From Chitinophaga ginsengisegetis (GTDB taxonomy: Bacteria > Bacteroidota > Bacteroidia > Chitinophagales > Chitinophagaceae): a stretch of 64,000 nt of DNA. This document shows positions 54,193 to 62,166 of the stretch, one piece after another. The notes below the pieces were generated by a model, which was given only the letters and a program-made list of their open reading frames with translations, ran no database searches and was not told the origin of the DNA. The stretch spans positions 3,344,623-3,408,622 of the forward strand of contig NZ_FUZZ01000001.1 of the NCBI RefSeq assembly GCF_900168065.1, given 5' to 3'. The position numbers were made by a program, and so were the translations under genes. Position 1 is the first letter of the stretch. Each line of letters begins with the position of its first letter.

Positions 54193-55203
54193 TTATGGCA
54201 GGCTCTTGAAAGCCGTATACCGCAGCACTACTTCCAGCAGGATGCAGCCTAACGCAATCATCGCCAGCAGGAAGAAATGTTCTGCAAAACGTTTATAGGA
54301 AGTAATTTCCACCTTTGTTTTTTCCAGCTGGTCAATTTCACCGTAGATGTTCTTCAGATCGTCTGTATTGGTTGCCCGGAAATATTTACCACCGGTTTCT
54401 TTTGAGATCTTTTTCATCAGTGGTTCGTCGATCTGCACATCCTGCATCACCATTTGCACGCTGCCATCAGACATCGGCATAGGAAACGGCGCTTTACCGA
54501 TGGTACCCACGCCAATGGTGTATACACGGATCTTGAATGCCTTGGCTATTTCCAGCGCGGTGAGCGGATCTACCAGGCCGGTATTATTCACCCCATCTGT
54601 AAGGAGGATGATCACTTTACTTTTAGCATGACTGTTACGCAACCTGTCTACTGAAGTAGCGAGCCCCATTCCAATGGCCGTACCATCCTGCAACATGCCG
54701 CTTTTCACCTGCATGATCTGGTTTTTCAGCACGGCATGATCAGTGGTGATCGGGCATTGCGTAAAGCTTTCGCCGGAAAATACCACCAGCCCGATACGGT
54801 CGCTGATGCGTTTATCCACAAAGTCGGAGGCCACTCTCTTTGCTGCCTCCATACGGTTGGGCTGCAGGTCTTCCGCCAGCATACTGCCGGAAATATCAAT
54901 GGCCATTACAATGTCGATCCCTTCGCTGTCGATGCTTTCAGAGGTATTGGAAGTTTGTGGTCTTGCCAGTGCTACAATCAGTGCAATCACCGCCAGGATA
55001 CGCAGCACCAGTAACAAAGGTCTGAAACGTACTTTCCAGGATACCGGCAGTCCTTTCAAACCTTCAATGGAAGATACCATCATTACACTTTGCCGGCCCC
55101 TGCGCCGGGCAAAGTACCAGTATATCAACACCGGTACCAGCAGCAAAAGCCACAGGAAAACCGGGTAGGCAAATTCAATATTTTTCCAGGTTGAAAAATT
55201 CAT
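54193..55203 (-). CDS. BatA-type VWA-domain membrane protein
   Basis: A 336-residue inner-membrane protein with two N-terminal helices (FLWLLLLVPVLIYWYFARR and LLLVLRILAVIALIVALARP), a von Willebrand A domain with the MIDAS sequence AIDISGSM and LLTDGVNNTG, and a C-terminal helix (LLAMIALGCILLEVVLR). This is BatA of the Bacteroides aerotolerance family; the ATG at 55203 is used instead of a TTG one codon upstream. It is the last gene of the cluster; BatB/BatC, usual next partners, are not present here. Confidence 0.88.
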   Translation of the reverse strand: MNFSTWKNIEFAYPVFLWLLLLVPVLIYWYFARRRGRQSVMMVSSIEGLKGLPVSWKVRFRPLLLVLRILAVIALIVALARPQTSNTSESIDSEGIDIVMAIDISGSMLAEDLQPNRMEAAKRVASDFVDKRISDRIGLVVFSGESFTQCPITTDHAVLKNQIMQVKSGMLQDGTAIGMGLATSVDRLRNSHAKSKVIILLTDGVNNTGLVDPLTALEIAKAFKIRVYTIGVGTIGKAPFPMPMSDGSVQMVMQDVQIDEPLMKKISKETGGKYFRATNTDDLKNIYGEIDQLEKTKVEITSYKRFAEHFFLLAMIALGCILLEVVLRYTAFKSLP

Positions 55204-55232
55204 CAATTTTTTAATTAAGATCCATGCTGACT

Positions 55233-56228
55233 TTATGCTTTCTCCAGAGTGGCATCAGTACCGGTTTCTTCTGCCGCACCAGTTTTCGGTTTGGTCCACT
55301 CCAGGATTTCTTCGGCCTTCTGCATACATTCCTGGTGTTCATCTGCCGTTGGCTGCAATTTGGCAAACTTTGCCAGATCCGCAATCGCCAACAGGGAACG
55401 CAGTTTGTCTCTTTGCTGGTTCAGCTTAGTCACCGGTTTAATATTCTGCAGTAATTCCTCGCTGGTTTGCTCCAGTGCAGCAATGCTGAACTGATGCTCA
55501 AAGTAGGTACGCAGGATATCTGTTAACCGGGTATAGTATTGTTTAATATCTCCCTGTTGCCATACCTTTTCTTCCTTCAGCGCTTTCAACTCCTGGATGG
55601 CAATTTCGTACGGGGAAACGGTTGGTGTTTTTATAACCGGTTCCGGTTTTTTACGGGTACGCAGATACCATATCAGGCCGCCGATGATCAGCACAGCTGC
55701 GGCGCCTATTACAATATACAACCAGTAGTCCCAGATACTCCAGGCTACGCCTTTTATTTCCTTAATAGGTTTGAATGCTTTCGTAGTATCAACCGCCACG
55801 GTATTTACATCTACGCCGATGGGCAGTGTAATGGCTGAATCGGGAGTAGCGTTGGCCCCGCTGAAAACTTCAAAACGCATGGGAGGAATTTCCCAATGGC
55901 CGGAGTCGAAACTGGTGAGGGTAAAAGTCTGATGAAGGATATGCTGATCCTGGTTTACCAGTGTATCAAGATTGGAGCGGGTTACCACTTCAAAATGGTC
56001 CAGTGAATCGGGTAATACCGGGAAGAGCACTTTAAAGTTAGCGTCCTTAAACTGTTGCGCTGTCAGCGTAGCGGTAAGCTGCAGTTTTATCTGCTCACCT
56101 ATCCTGATACTGTTGGTATCTGCTTTGGCGGTTACATCCACGGCCTGCTGTGCCAGCAGGGAGAAAGGAAATAACAACCCCAGTATGCAACATAAAAATA
56201 TACGCCTTATAACTTCTTGTTTATACAT
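55233..56228 (-). CDS. BatD-like / DUF4381-like protein with one membrane helix
   Basis: A 331-residue exported protein (signal peptide FLCCILGLLFPFSLLAQ). The N-terminal half is beta-rich and BatD-like (SIRIGEQIKLQLTATL), followed by one helix (WLYIVIGAAAVLIIGGLIWYL) and a cytoplasmic helical part with the pattern AIQELKALKEEKVWQQGDIK, recalling DUF4381. It sits between the DUF58 and BatA genes (24 and 29 bp gaps), the usual place for such a component. Function unknown. Confidence 0.75.
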   Translation of the reverse strand: MYKQEVIRRIFLCCILGLLFPFSLLAQQAVDVTAKADTNSIRIGEQIKLQLTATLTAQQFKDANFKVLFPVLPDSLDHFEVVTRSNLDTLVNQDQHILHQTFTLTSFDSGHWEIPPMRFEVFSGANATPDSAITLPIGVDVNTVAVDTTKAFKPIKEIKGVAWSIWDYWLYIVIGAAAVLIIGGLIWYLRTRKKPEPVIKTPTVSPYEIAIQELKALKEEKVWQQGDIKQYYTRLTDILRTYFEHQFSIAALEQTSEELLQNIKPVTKLNQQRDKLRSLLAIADLAKFAKLQPTADEHQECMQKAEEILEWTKPKTGAAEETGTDATLEKA

Positions 56229-56252
56229 GTTTAATTTGCTCTCCTTTAAATC

Positions 56253-57119
56253 TTATGCCCTGTTCAGGAAAAATGTTTGCAGTGCTTTCACATAGTCCTC
56301 GTCGGTACGTACGCTCACTAATTCTGCGCCACTTTTCATAAAGGCATTTTTGCAATATTGTGAATGTTGCAGGAATTGCTGCTCATAATACTGGCGCACG
56401 CGGCGGTCGTTGGTATCCACCCATTGTGTAGCGCCGGTTTCAGCGTCTGCCACCTGGATCAGTCCTACCGGGGGCAGGTCTTTATCCCGCTGATCGTATA
56501 CCTGTACGCCTACTACATCGTGCCGCTTGGCGGCGATGTTCAAGGCATCCTGGTAATTTCCGGATAAGAAATCGCTCAGCATAAAAACGATGCTGCGTTT
56601 TTTTGTAGCGTTATTAAAGAAACGCAGGGTTTCTTTAATATTGGTTCCTTTTCGTTTAGGCGTAAACGATAGTAGTTCACGGATGATGAAAAGAATATGC
56701 GATTTACCCTTTTTTGGCGGAATATACTTCTCCATCCCATCGCTGAAAAAGATAACGCCCACCTTATCGTTATTTTTGATGGCAGAAAAAGCGAGTACAG
56801 CGCACAGTTCCGTGATCAGGTCACGTTTATCCTGCTTTTTGGTACCGAAGGAAGAGCTTTCGCTCATATCCACCAGCAGCATTACGGTAAGTTCTCTTTC
56901 TTCTTCAAAAACCTTTACGAAAGGATGGTTGAACCGTGCTGTTACATTCCAGTCGATAGACCTCACATCATCACCAAAATGATAATCCCTTACTTCGCTG
57001 AACGACATACCGCGGCCTTTGAAGGCGCTATGGTACTCTCCCGCAAATATGTGGTTGGTAAGCCCTTTCGTCTTAATCTCTATCTGCCTTACCTTTTTTA
57101 ATATTTCAGCCGTATCCAA
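56253..57119 (-). CDS. DUF58-domain protein (Bat cluster)
   Basis: A soluble 288-residue VWA-like protein. The DUF58 signature is GDDVRSIDWNVTARFNHPFVK near residue 48, followed by VMLLVDMSESSSFG (degenerate MIDAS). The start is TTG: the frame opens with DTAEILKKVRQIEIKTKGL, the typical N-terminus of the family, and no ATG lies upstream. Likely co-transcribed with moxR, 60 bp upstream, and the following two genes; MoxR/DUF58 pairs are thought to aid folding or assembly of partners. Confidence 0.92.
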   Translation of the reverse strand: MDTAEILKKVRQIEIKTKGLTNHIFAGEYHSAFKGRGMSFSEVRDYHFGDDVRSIDWNVTARFNHPFVKVFEEERELTVMLLVDMSESSSFGTKKQDKRDLITELCAVLAFSAIKNNDKVGVIFFSDGMEKYIPPKKGKSHILFIIRELLSFTPKRKGTNIKETLRFFNNATKKRSIVFMLSDFLSGNYQDALNIAAKRHDVVGVQVYDQRDKDLPPVGLIQVADAETGATQWVDTNDRRVRQYYEQQFLQHSQYCKNAFMKSGAELVSVRTDEDYVKALQTFFLNRA

Positions 57120-57135
57120 TGGGAAAAATTTTGAG

Positions 57136-57149
57136 TTACGAATTACGAA
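57136..57149. repeat. Heptamer repeat (two TTACGAA units) between DUF58 and moxR
   Basis: TTACGAA twice in tandem, the reverse complement of the TTCGTAA heptamer at 38651-38671, in the gap between two cluster genes. Confidence 0.5.
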
Positions 57150-57179
57150 TAAATGCCCGGTCCGGCAGCTTTTCAGCTG

Positions 57180-58181
57180 CTATGGTACTTCTACTGCGTT
57201 CAGGATTTCACTCAGGATATTTTCGCTGGTAACATTTTCCGCTTCTGCTTCATAGGTTAATCCTACACGGTGACGCATAACGTCGAAGCATATATTGCGT
57301 ACATCTTCCGGAATCACATAGCCGCGGCGCTTCATGAAAGCGTAGGCTTTGGCTGCCCAGGCCAGGTTGATGCTGGCTCTTGGCGAACCACCGTATGCAA
57401 TCAGCGGTTTCAGTTTATTGAGTTTGTATTCTTCCGGGTTACGGGTTGCAAAAACAATATCGAGAATATATTTTTCGATCTTCTCATCCATATACACTTC
57501 CCTTACCAGTTTACGCGCTTCGAGAATATCGGAGGGATGGATAATGGGACGGATAGGAGCGGAGAGTTCCGGGTTCAGATTTTGACGGATGATCTGTTTT
57601 TCTTCTTCTTTGGTAGGATAACCAATCACCACTTTCAGCATGAAACGGTCTACCTGTGCTTCGGGCAGGGTGTAGGTACCTTCCTGCTCAATCGGGTTCT
57701 GGGTAGCCAGTACCAGGAAGGGCTCGTCCAGTTTGAAAGTAGTATCGCCGATGGTGATTTGTCTTTCCTGCATGGCTTCCAGCAAGGCGCTCTGTACTTT
57801 TGCCGGGGCGCGGTTGATCTCATCCGCCAGGATAAAATTGGCGAAGATGGGACCTCTGCGTACTACAAACTCATTCTTCTGCTGGTTATAGATCATGGTA
57901 CCTATCACATCCGCAGGCAACAGGTCAGGCGTAAACTGGATACGGCTGAATTTTGCGTTGATAGCGGACGACAGGGACTTGATAGACAATGTTTTTGCCA
58001 GACCGGGTACGCCTTCCAGCAGTACGTGGCCCTGGGCCAGCAAACCGATGAGCAGTCTCTCCACCATATAACGCTGGCCAACAATTACTTTACCTAACTC
58101 CATTGTGAGCAGGTCCACGAAGGCGCTTGCCTGGTGAATCTTCTCATTCAGTTGCCGGATGTCGGACGATGTATTTTCCAT
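57180..58181 (-). CDS. MoxR-family AAA+ ATPase
   Basis: First gene of the Bat cluster, 333 residues. Walker A EGVPGLAKT (56-64), Walker B LADEINRAPAKVQSALLEAMQER, sensor 1 LATQNPIEQEGTYTLPEAQ and the arginine finger in QVDRFMLKVVIGYP; C-terminal winged-helix-like lid with YGGSPRASINLAWAAKAYA. MoxR ATPases act as chaperones for VWA-domain partners, which fits the DUF58 and BatA neighbours. Divergent from the gene at 58427. Confidence 0.95.
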   Translation of the reverse strand: MENTSSDIRQLNEKIHQASAFVDLLTMELGKVIVGQRYMVERLLIGLLAQGHVLLEGVPGLAKTLSIKSLSSAINAKFSRIQFTPDLLPADVIGTMIYNQQKNEFVVRRGPIFANFILADEINRAPAKVQSALLEAMQERQITIGDTTFKLDEPFLVLATQNPIEQEGTYTLPEAQVDRFMLKVVIGYPTKEEEKQIIRQNLNPELSAPIRPIIHPSDILEARKLVREVYMDEKIEKYILDIVFATRNPEEYKLNKLKPLIAYGGSPRASINLAWAAKAYAFMKRRGYVIPEDVRNICFDVMRHRVGLTYEAEAENVTSENILSEILNAVEVP

Positions 58182-58368
58182 GCTAATAATTTTTCAGGTG
58201 TGCTAAAATAAACATTCTCTGGTCAAATAAAACTTATCACTATGTGAATGGGCCGTTAAAATGCTGTTAAACTTGCCACTATGGCTCATTTCCGGCTAAT
58301 AATCATTCAATGGCGCTGCCTAAATTAATAAAGCCCGGCATATTTATATAATATTTTTCCCTATAACG

Positions 58369-58376
58369 TACCTTTG
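58369..58376 (+). promoter_or_regulatory. -7 box of the 58427 gene
   Basis: TACCTTTG, full match, 50 nt before the ATG at 58427 (14 nt before an alternative TTG at 58391). Confidence 0.45.
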
Positions 58377-58426
58377 CGGGGAATAAGCCGTTGGCAAAAC
58401 GTCAACAATTTAAAAGCAACAGTAAT

Positions 58427-58765
58427 ATGGAAGATTTTGAGAAGCGCTGGAAACCGGTAGAAGATATGCTTACCGAAAGGTTTGGTAAAAAGCCCAATAT
58501 GGAAGCTATTCTGTTCCTTATCGGCGTAAATGAAATAAATAATTTAAAGAAGAAATATACCAAAGAACAGAAACAGGACCTGATGCACGTGGCCGTATGC
58601 ACGCTGTTGAGCCAGAGCGGCTACTTTGAGCTGGATGGCTATGATAAAGACGGATGGCCGCATTTCAAGGAGTTACAACCCGTTCCAAAAATGGAAATGA
58701 TGGAACAGGAAACCTTTCTGAAAGAACACGTAATTGCTTACTTTGCCGGTCATGAAGAAGCCTAA
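58427..58765 (+). CDS. Small helical protein of unknown function
   Basis: A 112-residue soluble, largely alpha-helical protein (EDFEKRWKPVEDMLTERFGKK, then AILFLIGVNEINNLKKKYTKE) with a DGYDKDGWPHFKE turn. I do not recognise the family. The frame extends to a TTG at 58391; the ATG at 58427 begins a more natural N-terminus. It precedes the cyclophilin gene by 9 bp, so the two are one unit. Confidence 0.65.
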   Translation: MEDFEKRWKPVEDMLTERFGKKPNMEAILFLIGVNEINNLKKKYTKEQKQDLMHVAVCTLLSQSGYFELDGYDKDGWPHFKELQPVPKMEMMEQETFLKEHVIAYFAGHEEA

Positions 58766-58774
58766 TACACCTTT

Positions 58775-59437
58775 ATGAAGAAACTGCTACTCCTTTGTAC
58801 CCTCTTTTTGCTGATTGTTGGCCCGGGCATTGCCAAAGACCGGAAAGTAAAAGTTACGACCCCTTATGGCACCATGATCATCCGGTTATATGATCAAACC
58901 CCGAAACACCGGGATAATTTCATAAAGCTGGCCAGGCAACACTTTTACGACAGCACGTTGTTTCACCGCGTTATCCTGAACTTTATGATCCAGGGCGGCG
59001 ATCCGGATTCCAAACACGCCCATCCCGGCGATACGCTGGGCAACGGCGATGTGGGTTATACCATCCCACCGGAGTTCCAGCTGGACTTATTCCATCGCAA
59101 AGGCGCACTGGGAGCGGCCCGGGAAGACCGGCCCGACAAAGCCTCTTCCGGCTGCCAGTTTTACATTGTGCAGGGGAAAGTGTTTACCGATGAGCAACTG
59201 GATAAACTGGAGCAAACAAGACTTAAAGGCCGCAAAATACCAACGGATCAGCGGCAGGTATACAAAACAGCAGGCGGCAGCCCGCACCTCGATCAGAACT
59301 ATACCGTGTTTGGCCAGGTGATTAAAGGCATGGACGTGATCGATAAAATCGCCGCACTTAAAACCGACAGTCACGACAGACCACTGCAGGACATGCCCAT
59401 GAAGATCCGTGTCATGAAGAAATGGTTGATCTTCTAA
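58775..59437 (+). CDS. Cyclophilin-type peptidyl-prolyl isomerase, exported
   Basis: A 220-residue protein with a signal peptide (LLLLCTLFLLIVGPGIA), so it acts in the periplasm on folding outer-membrane or secreted proteins. The cyclophilin core is clear: NFIKLARQHFYDSTLFHRV (near 50), NFMIQGGDPDSKHA (near 69), and an insertion before VFGQVIKGMDVIDKIA near 175. Active-site Arg in FHRV and Gln in the QGG motif are present. Translationally close to the preceding small gene. Confidence 0.92.
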   Translation: MKKLLLLCTLFLLIVGPGIAKDRKVKVTTPYGTMIIRLYDQTPKHRDNFIKLARQHFYDSTLFHRVILNFMIQGGDPDSKHAHPGDTLGNGDVGYTIPPEFQLDLFHRKGALGAAREDRPDKASSGCQFYIVQGKVFTDEQLDKLEQTRLKGRKIPTDQRQVYKTAGGSPHLDQNYTVFGQVIKGMDVIDKIAALKTDSHDRPLQDMPMKIRVMKKWLIF

Positions 59438-59538
59438 ATAAAAAAAATACCATGTCCGGGGAAAGTCAAAATTTAGGATAGCTTCCCGTCAAAATCATAA
59501 TAGTTTCTGTATTTTTACGGCTCAAAATCAAACTTGAT

Positions 59539-59919
59539 ATGAATTTTCCGTCAAATCTGCGTTACACAAAGGATCACGAATGGATTTTATTAGAAGGTAA
59601 CGTAGCTACCATCGGTATAACTGAATTTGCACAACGCGAATTAGGCGATATAGTTTTCGTTGATATCAATTCATTGAACAAGCCAGTAAACGCCGAAGAA
59701 GTATTTGGTACAGTAGAAGCAGTAAAAACAGTATCAGATCTGTTTATGCCGGTTGCAGGTACCGTTAGTGAAGTGAATCCCGCATTGGATGGCTCTCCGG
59801 AGCTGGTAAACCAGGATCCTTATGGTGAAGGCTGGATGGTGAAAGTAACCGTTAACAACCCCGCTGATGTAGAAGGTCTGCTGGATGCTGCTGCTTACCA
59901 GGCGCTGGTAGGTGAATAA
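59539..59919 (+). CDS. gcvH: Glycine cleavage system H protein
   Basis: Lipoyl carrier of the glycine cleavage complex, 126 residues. The lipoylated lysine is K63 in [13 protein letters not shown]; the sandwich pattern [17 protein letters not shown] precedes it and the C-terminus ends [12 protein letters not shown]. The other subunits (P, T) are not in this window. A near-consensus TATTTTTA lies about 22 nt upstream; a strong terminator follows. Confidence 0.97.
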   Translation: MNFPSNLRYTKDHEWILLEGNVATIGITEFAQRELGDIVFVDINSLNKPVNAEEVFGTVEAVKTVSDLFMPVAGTVSEVNPALDGSPELVNQDPYGEGWMVKVTVNNPADVEGLLDAAAYQALVGE

Positions 59920-59947
59920 TTCCGACCAAAATAATCTTTTATATAAG

Positions 59948-59996
59948 AAAGGACAACAGGCTACGTTATTGAACGGTCAGCCTGTTGTCCTTTTTA
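59948..59996 (+). terminator. Intrinsic terminator of gcvH
   Basis: AAAGGACAACAGGCT (59948-59962) and its complement (59979-59993) form a 15-bp stem, with a small inner CGTT/AACG helix in the loop, then T-run. Confidence 0.9.
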
Positions 59997-60033
59997 CTAG
60001 CAGTACAGTAACCCGTTAATTAAAAAAAGGATC

Positions 60034-60426
60034 ATGAAACTCCTGAGATATTACATGCCAGCTATTCTATGGATCATCCTGATCCTTGTTTTGTGTACCC
60101 TGCCCGGGAAAGATATTCCCTCCAACTCATTTTTTGACAGAATCCATTTTGATAAGTTTGTTCACTTCGGCCTGTTTGGAGGCATCGTTTTATTTCTGAG
60201 CCTCGGTATCTACCGGCAAAAAAAACACATCTCTGCGGGCACCCTCGCATTGCTGGTGGTATGTGCAGCCGGTTATGGTCTTGCAATAGAGTTTATCCAG
60301 GAATACTGGGCCATTGGCCGCAGCTTTGACATGTATGATGTGGTGGCCGACACCCTGGGCGCTATCGCCGGCGTATGGGTATTTAAAGTTGTCAGATCCC
60401 TGTTCTTCAACAACCTGGATAAATAA
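60034..60426 (+). CDS. VanZ-like family membrane protein
   Basis: 130 residues, four membrane helices (ILWIILILVLCTLPGKDIP, FGLFGGIVLFLSLGI, LLVVCAAGYGLAIEFIQE, and the last one). VanZ-like family landmarks: DKFVHFGLFG and AIEFIQEYWAIGRSFDMYDVVADTLGA, with the acidic D-x-x-A-N-like patch. The family name comes from teicoplanin resistance; its biochemical role is unclear. Convergent with the OmpA-like gene. Confidence 0.88.
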   Translation: MKLLRYYMPAILWIILILVLCTLPGKDIPSNSFFDRIHFDKFVHFGLFGGIVLFLSLGIYRQKKHISAGTLALLVVCAAGYGLAIEFIQEYWAIGRSFDMYDVVADTLGAIAGVWVFKVVRSLFFNNLDK

Positions 60427-60453
60427 AAAAATCCCCCCTGTAACCAGGGGGGA
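60425..60453 (-). terminator. Terminator of the OmpA-like lipoprotein gene
   Basis: TCCCCCCTG (60432-60440) and CAGGGGGGA (60445-60453), TAAC loop; read on the minus strand it is followed by a T-run (60431-60425). Confidence 0.85.
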
Positions 60454-60496
60454 ATGTATATCTGCTTATGAGAAATAAGTGTTCTTAATATTTTTA

Positions 60497-61180
60497 TTAC
60501 TGTTGACCAGCTTCTTTCTTCGCGTCATTTTTCATCTTATCATTTGCGAAGATAGAGAACTCACAACGACGATTGGTAGCGCGGTTAGCGTCTGAATCAT
60601 TTGGCACTTTAGGCTGTGATTCACCATACCAGAATCCCTGGATACGGCTCTTGGCAATACCCTGTGCTTCCAGATAAGCCATTACACTCTTGGTTCTTCT
60701 TTCAGATAAACCCATGTTGTACTCATCTGTACCCTTGTCGTCGGTATGACCTTCCACACGTACATAAGTGTCAGGATACTTGTTCAGGATAACAGCCAGT
60801 TGCTTGATATTGTCCTGTGCTACAGCAGACAGGTTAGACTTATCAAAACCAAATAACACACCTGCATCAAATGTTACGTTGATACCTTCACCCACACGTT
60901 CTACAGTCGCATTTGGTACTTCTGTTTTTATTTCCTGTGCCTGTTTATCCATTTTTTTACCGATCAAAGCACCACCGGCACCACCTAATGCAGCACCAAT
61001 AATAGCTCCTAATGCAGTATTACCGGCTACTTTACCAATTACAGCGCCAGCGGCAGCTCCGCCACCAACACCAATTGCAGCACCTTTTTTAGTATTGTCC
61101 ATGCTCTGCCAGGTTTTACAACTGAACAACATGGTTGCAGACAAGACCAAAGCTACCAGAACATTGATTTTTTTCATCAT
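60497..61180 (-). CDS. OmpA-family lipoprotein with glycine-zipper region
   Basis: An outer-membrane lipoprotein of about 227 residues that binds peptidoglycan. From the ATG at 61180 there is a signal peptide with lipobox LFSC, then a Gly/Ala-rich stretch (AIGVGGGAAAGAVIGKVAG, GALIGKKMD) of the glycine-zipper type, and the OmpA-C domain with EGHTDDKGTDEYNMGLSERR near the end, the peptidoglycan-binding pattern. The frame starts five codons earlier at 61195. A promoter lies at 61224-61252. Confidence 0.93.
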   Translation of the reverse strand: MMKKINVLVALVLSATMLFSCKTWQSMDNTKKGAAIGVGGGAAAGAVIGKVAGNTALGAIIGAALGGAGGALIGKKMDKQAQEIKTEVPNATVERVGEGINVTFDAGVLFGFDKSNLSAVAQDNIKQLAVILNKYPDTYVRVEGHTDDKGTDEYNMGLSERRTKSVMAYLEAQGIAKSRIQGFWYGESQPKVPNDSDANRATNRRCEFSIFANDKMKNDAKKEAGQQ

Positions 61181-61223
61181 AATAAATTTAGACATGAAGG
61201 TTTTTTAGCATTAATTCCGTTGA

Positions 61224-61252
61224 CAAAACTAATTGAAAAACTTGTACGCAAA
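61224..61252 (-). promoter_or_regulatory. Promoter of the OmpA-like gene
   Basis: Minus strand: TTTG (61252-61249), 17 bases, TAGTTTTG (61231-61224). A second full -7 box, TACCTTTG, is at 61363-61356, giving a possible longer leader. Confidence 0.5.
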
Positions 61253-61402
61253 TAGTTTGCCAACTTGATTTAGCGTACACAACATATTGATCAGTAGAAA
61301 TAAACAGGCAATAAAAAAACTGCAGGCATAAATCACATAACAATAATTGCGCATACAAAGGTAACGCGTACGACTATACAACAATCGAAGTGGCGAAAAA
61401 GA

Positions 61403-61996
61403 TTAGCCAAGCAGATTTTTTAATAACCCGCCGATACCGCCGGCATCGCCAGCCTGTTGTTGCTGTTGCTGCTGCTGGGCTCCGTTTGATAACAGGCTCT
61501 TTAAATCATCCAGGTTAACCTGTCCGTCGCCGTTTTTATCGAGGCCGCCGGAAAGGCTACCCAGTATACCGTTCAGGTTAAGTCCCTGTGCGGAGCCACC
61601 GGTAAGTGAGTTCAGGATACCATCCAGGCTGAAACTGCTATTGTTAGGATCTTTTGTTTTATTTGCCAGGGAGCCTAATACCGTTGGGATCAGGGTAGCC
61701 GCCAGCTGTGTGGCCGTACCTTTATCCAGGTTGAATTTCTCCAGGAGTGTTCCGATAAAGTTGTTGGAGATATTTCCTACCACAGGATTAGCGGCAGAGG
61801 TATCACTACCGGCGCCACCCAGCAAAGACAACACACCTTCCGTGTTACCACTGGCCAGTTCCTGCTGCAAACCTGTTGCGATAGAAGAAGTGGCAGCGCC
61901 TATTACGGCTTCATTCTGTTCGTTAGGAATAGCAGGGTTGTTTACCACAGTACCCTGGGCATTTTCGCGGACAAGGTCCATTAATTGCTCTAACAT
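61403..61996 (-). CDS. DUF937 (YidB-like) protein with C-terminal EF-hand and polyglutamine tract
   Basis: 197 residues from the ATG at 61996 (a longer frame to 62146 has a non-family N-terminus). DUF937 N-terminal pattern: MDLVRENAQGTVVNNPAIP, then NFIGTLLEKFNLDKGTATQLAATLIPTVLG. Near the C-terminus a complete EF-hand loop DKNGDGQVNLDD (153-164) is followed by an eight-glutamine run (174-181) and a glycine-rich end. No signal peptide, so a cytoplasmic calcium-binding role is possible but unproven. A heptamer TTACGAA unit lies upstream at 62082-62088. Confidence 0.8.
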   Translation of the reverse strand: MLEQLMDLVRENAQGTVVNNPAIPNEQNEAVIGAATSSIATGLQQELASGNTEGVLSLLGGAGSDTSAANPVVGNISNNFIGTLLEKFNLDKGTATQLAATLIPTVLGSLANKTKDPNNSSFSLDGILNSLTGGSAQGLNLNGILGSLSGGLDKNGDGQVNLDDLKSLLSNGAQQQQQQQQAGDAGGIGGLLKNLLG

Positions 61997-62166
61997 TTGA
62001 TGATAATTTAGGGGGAAGAAAAGGTTTTCCTTTAGTGCTACGGCTTGTGACCGCTGACTAAATGTAGGATATTTTGTGTGATTACGAATTAACCTGCAGA
62101 AAATTTGTGGAAAGATAACAGCACGGGGATAGCCGTCACTTTCCACAAATTTAAAACCGGTAATTA

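Noticed and set aside
57270..58097. Long antisense frame opposite moxR
   Set aside because: Shadow of a conserved AAA+ gene; composition is not protein-like.
61447..61475. Trinucleotide (CTG/TTG) run considered as an independent repeat element
   Set aside because: It codes for the polyglutamine tract of the DUF937 protein, so it belongs to the gene.
62000..62146. Fifty-residue extension of the DUF937 protein
   Set aside because: Not similar to the family and rich in unlikely residues; the ATG at 61996 starts the domain.
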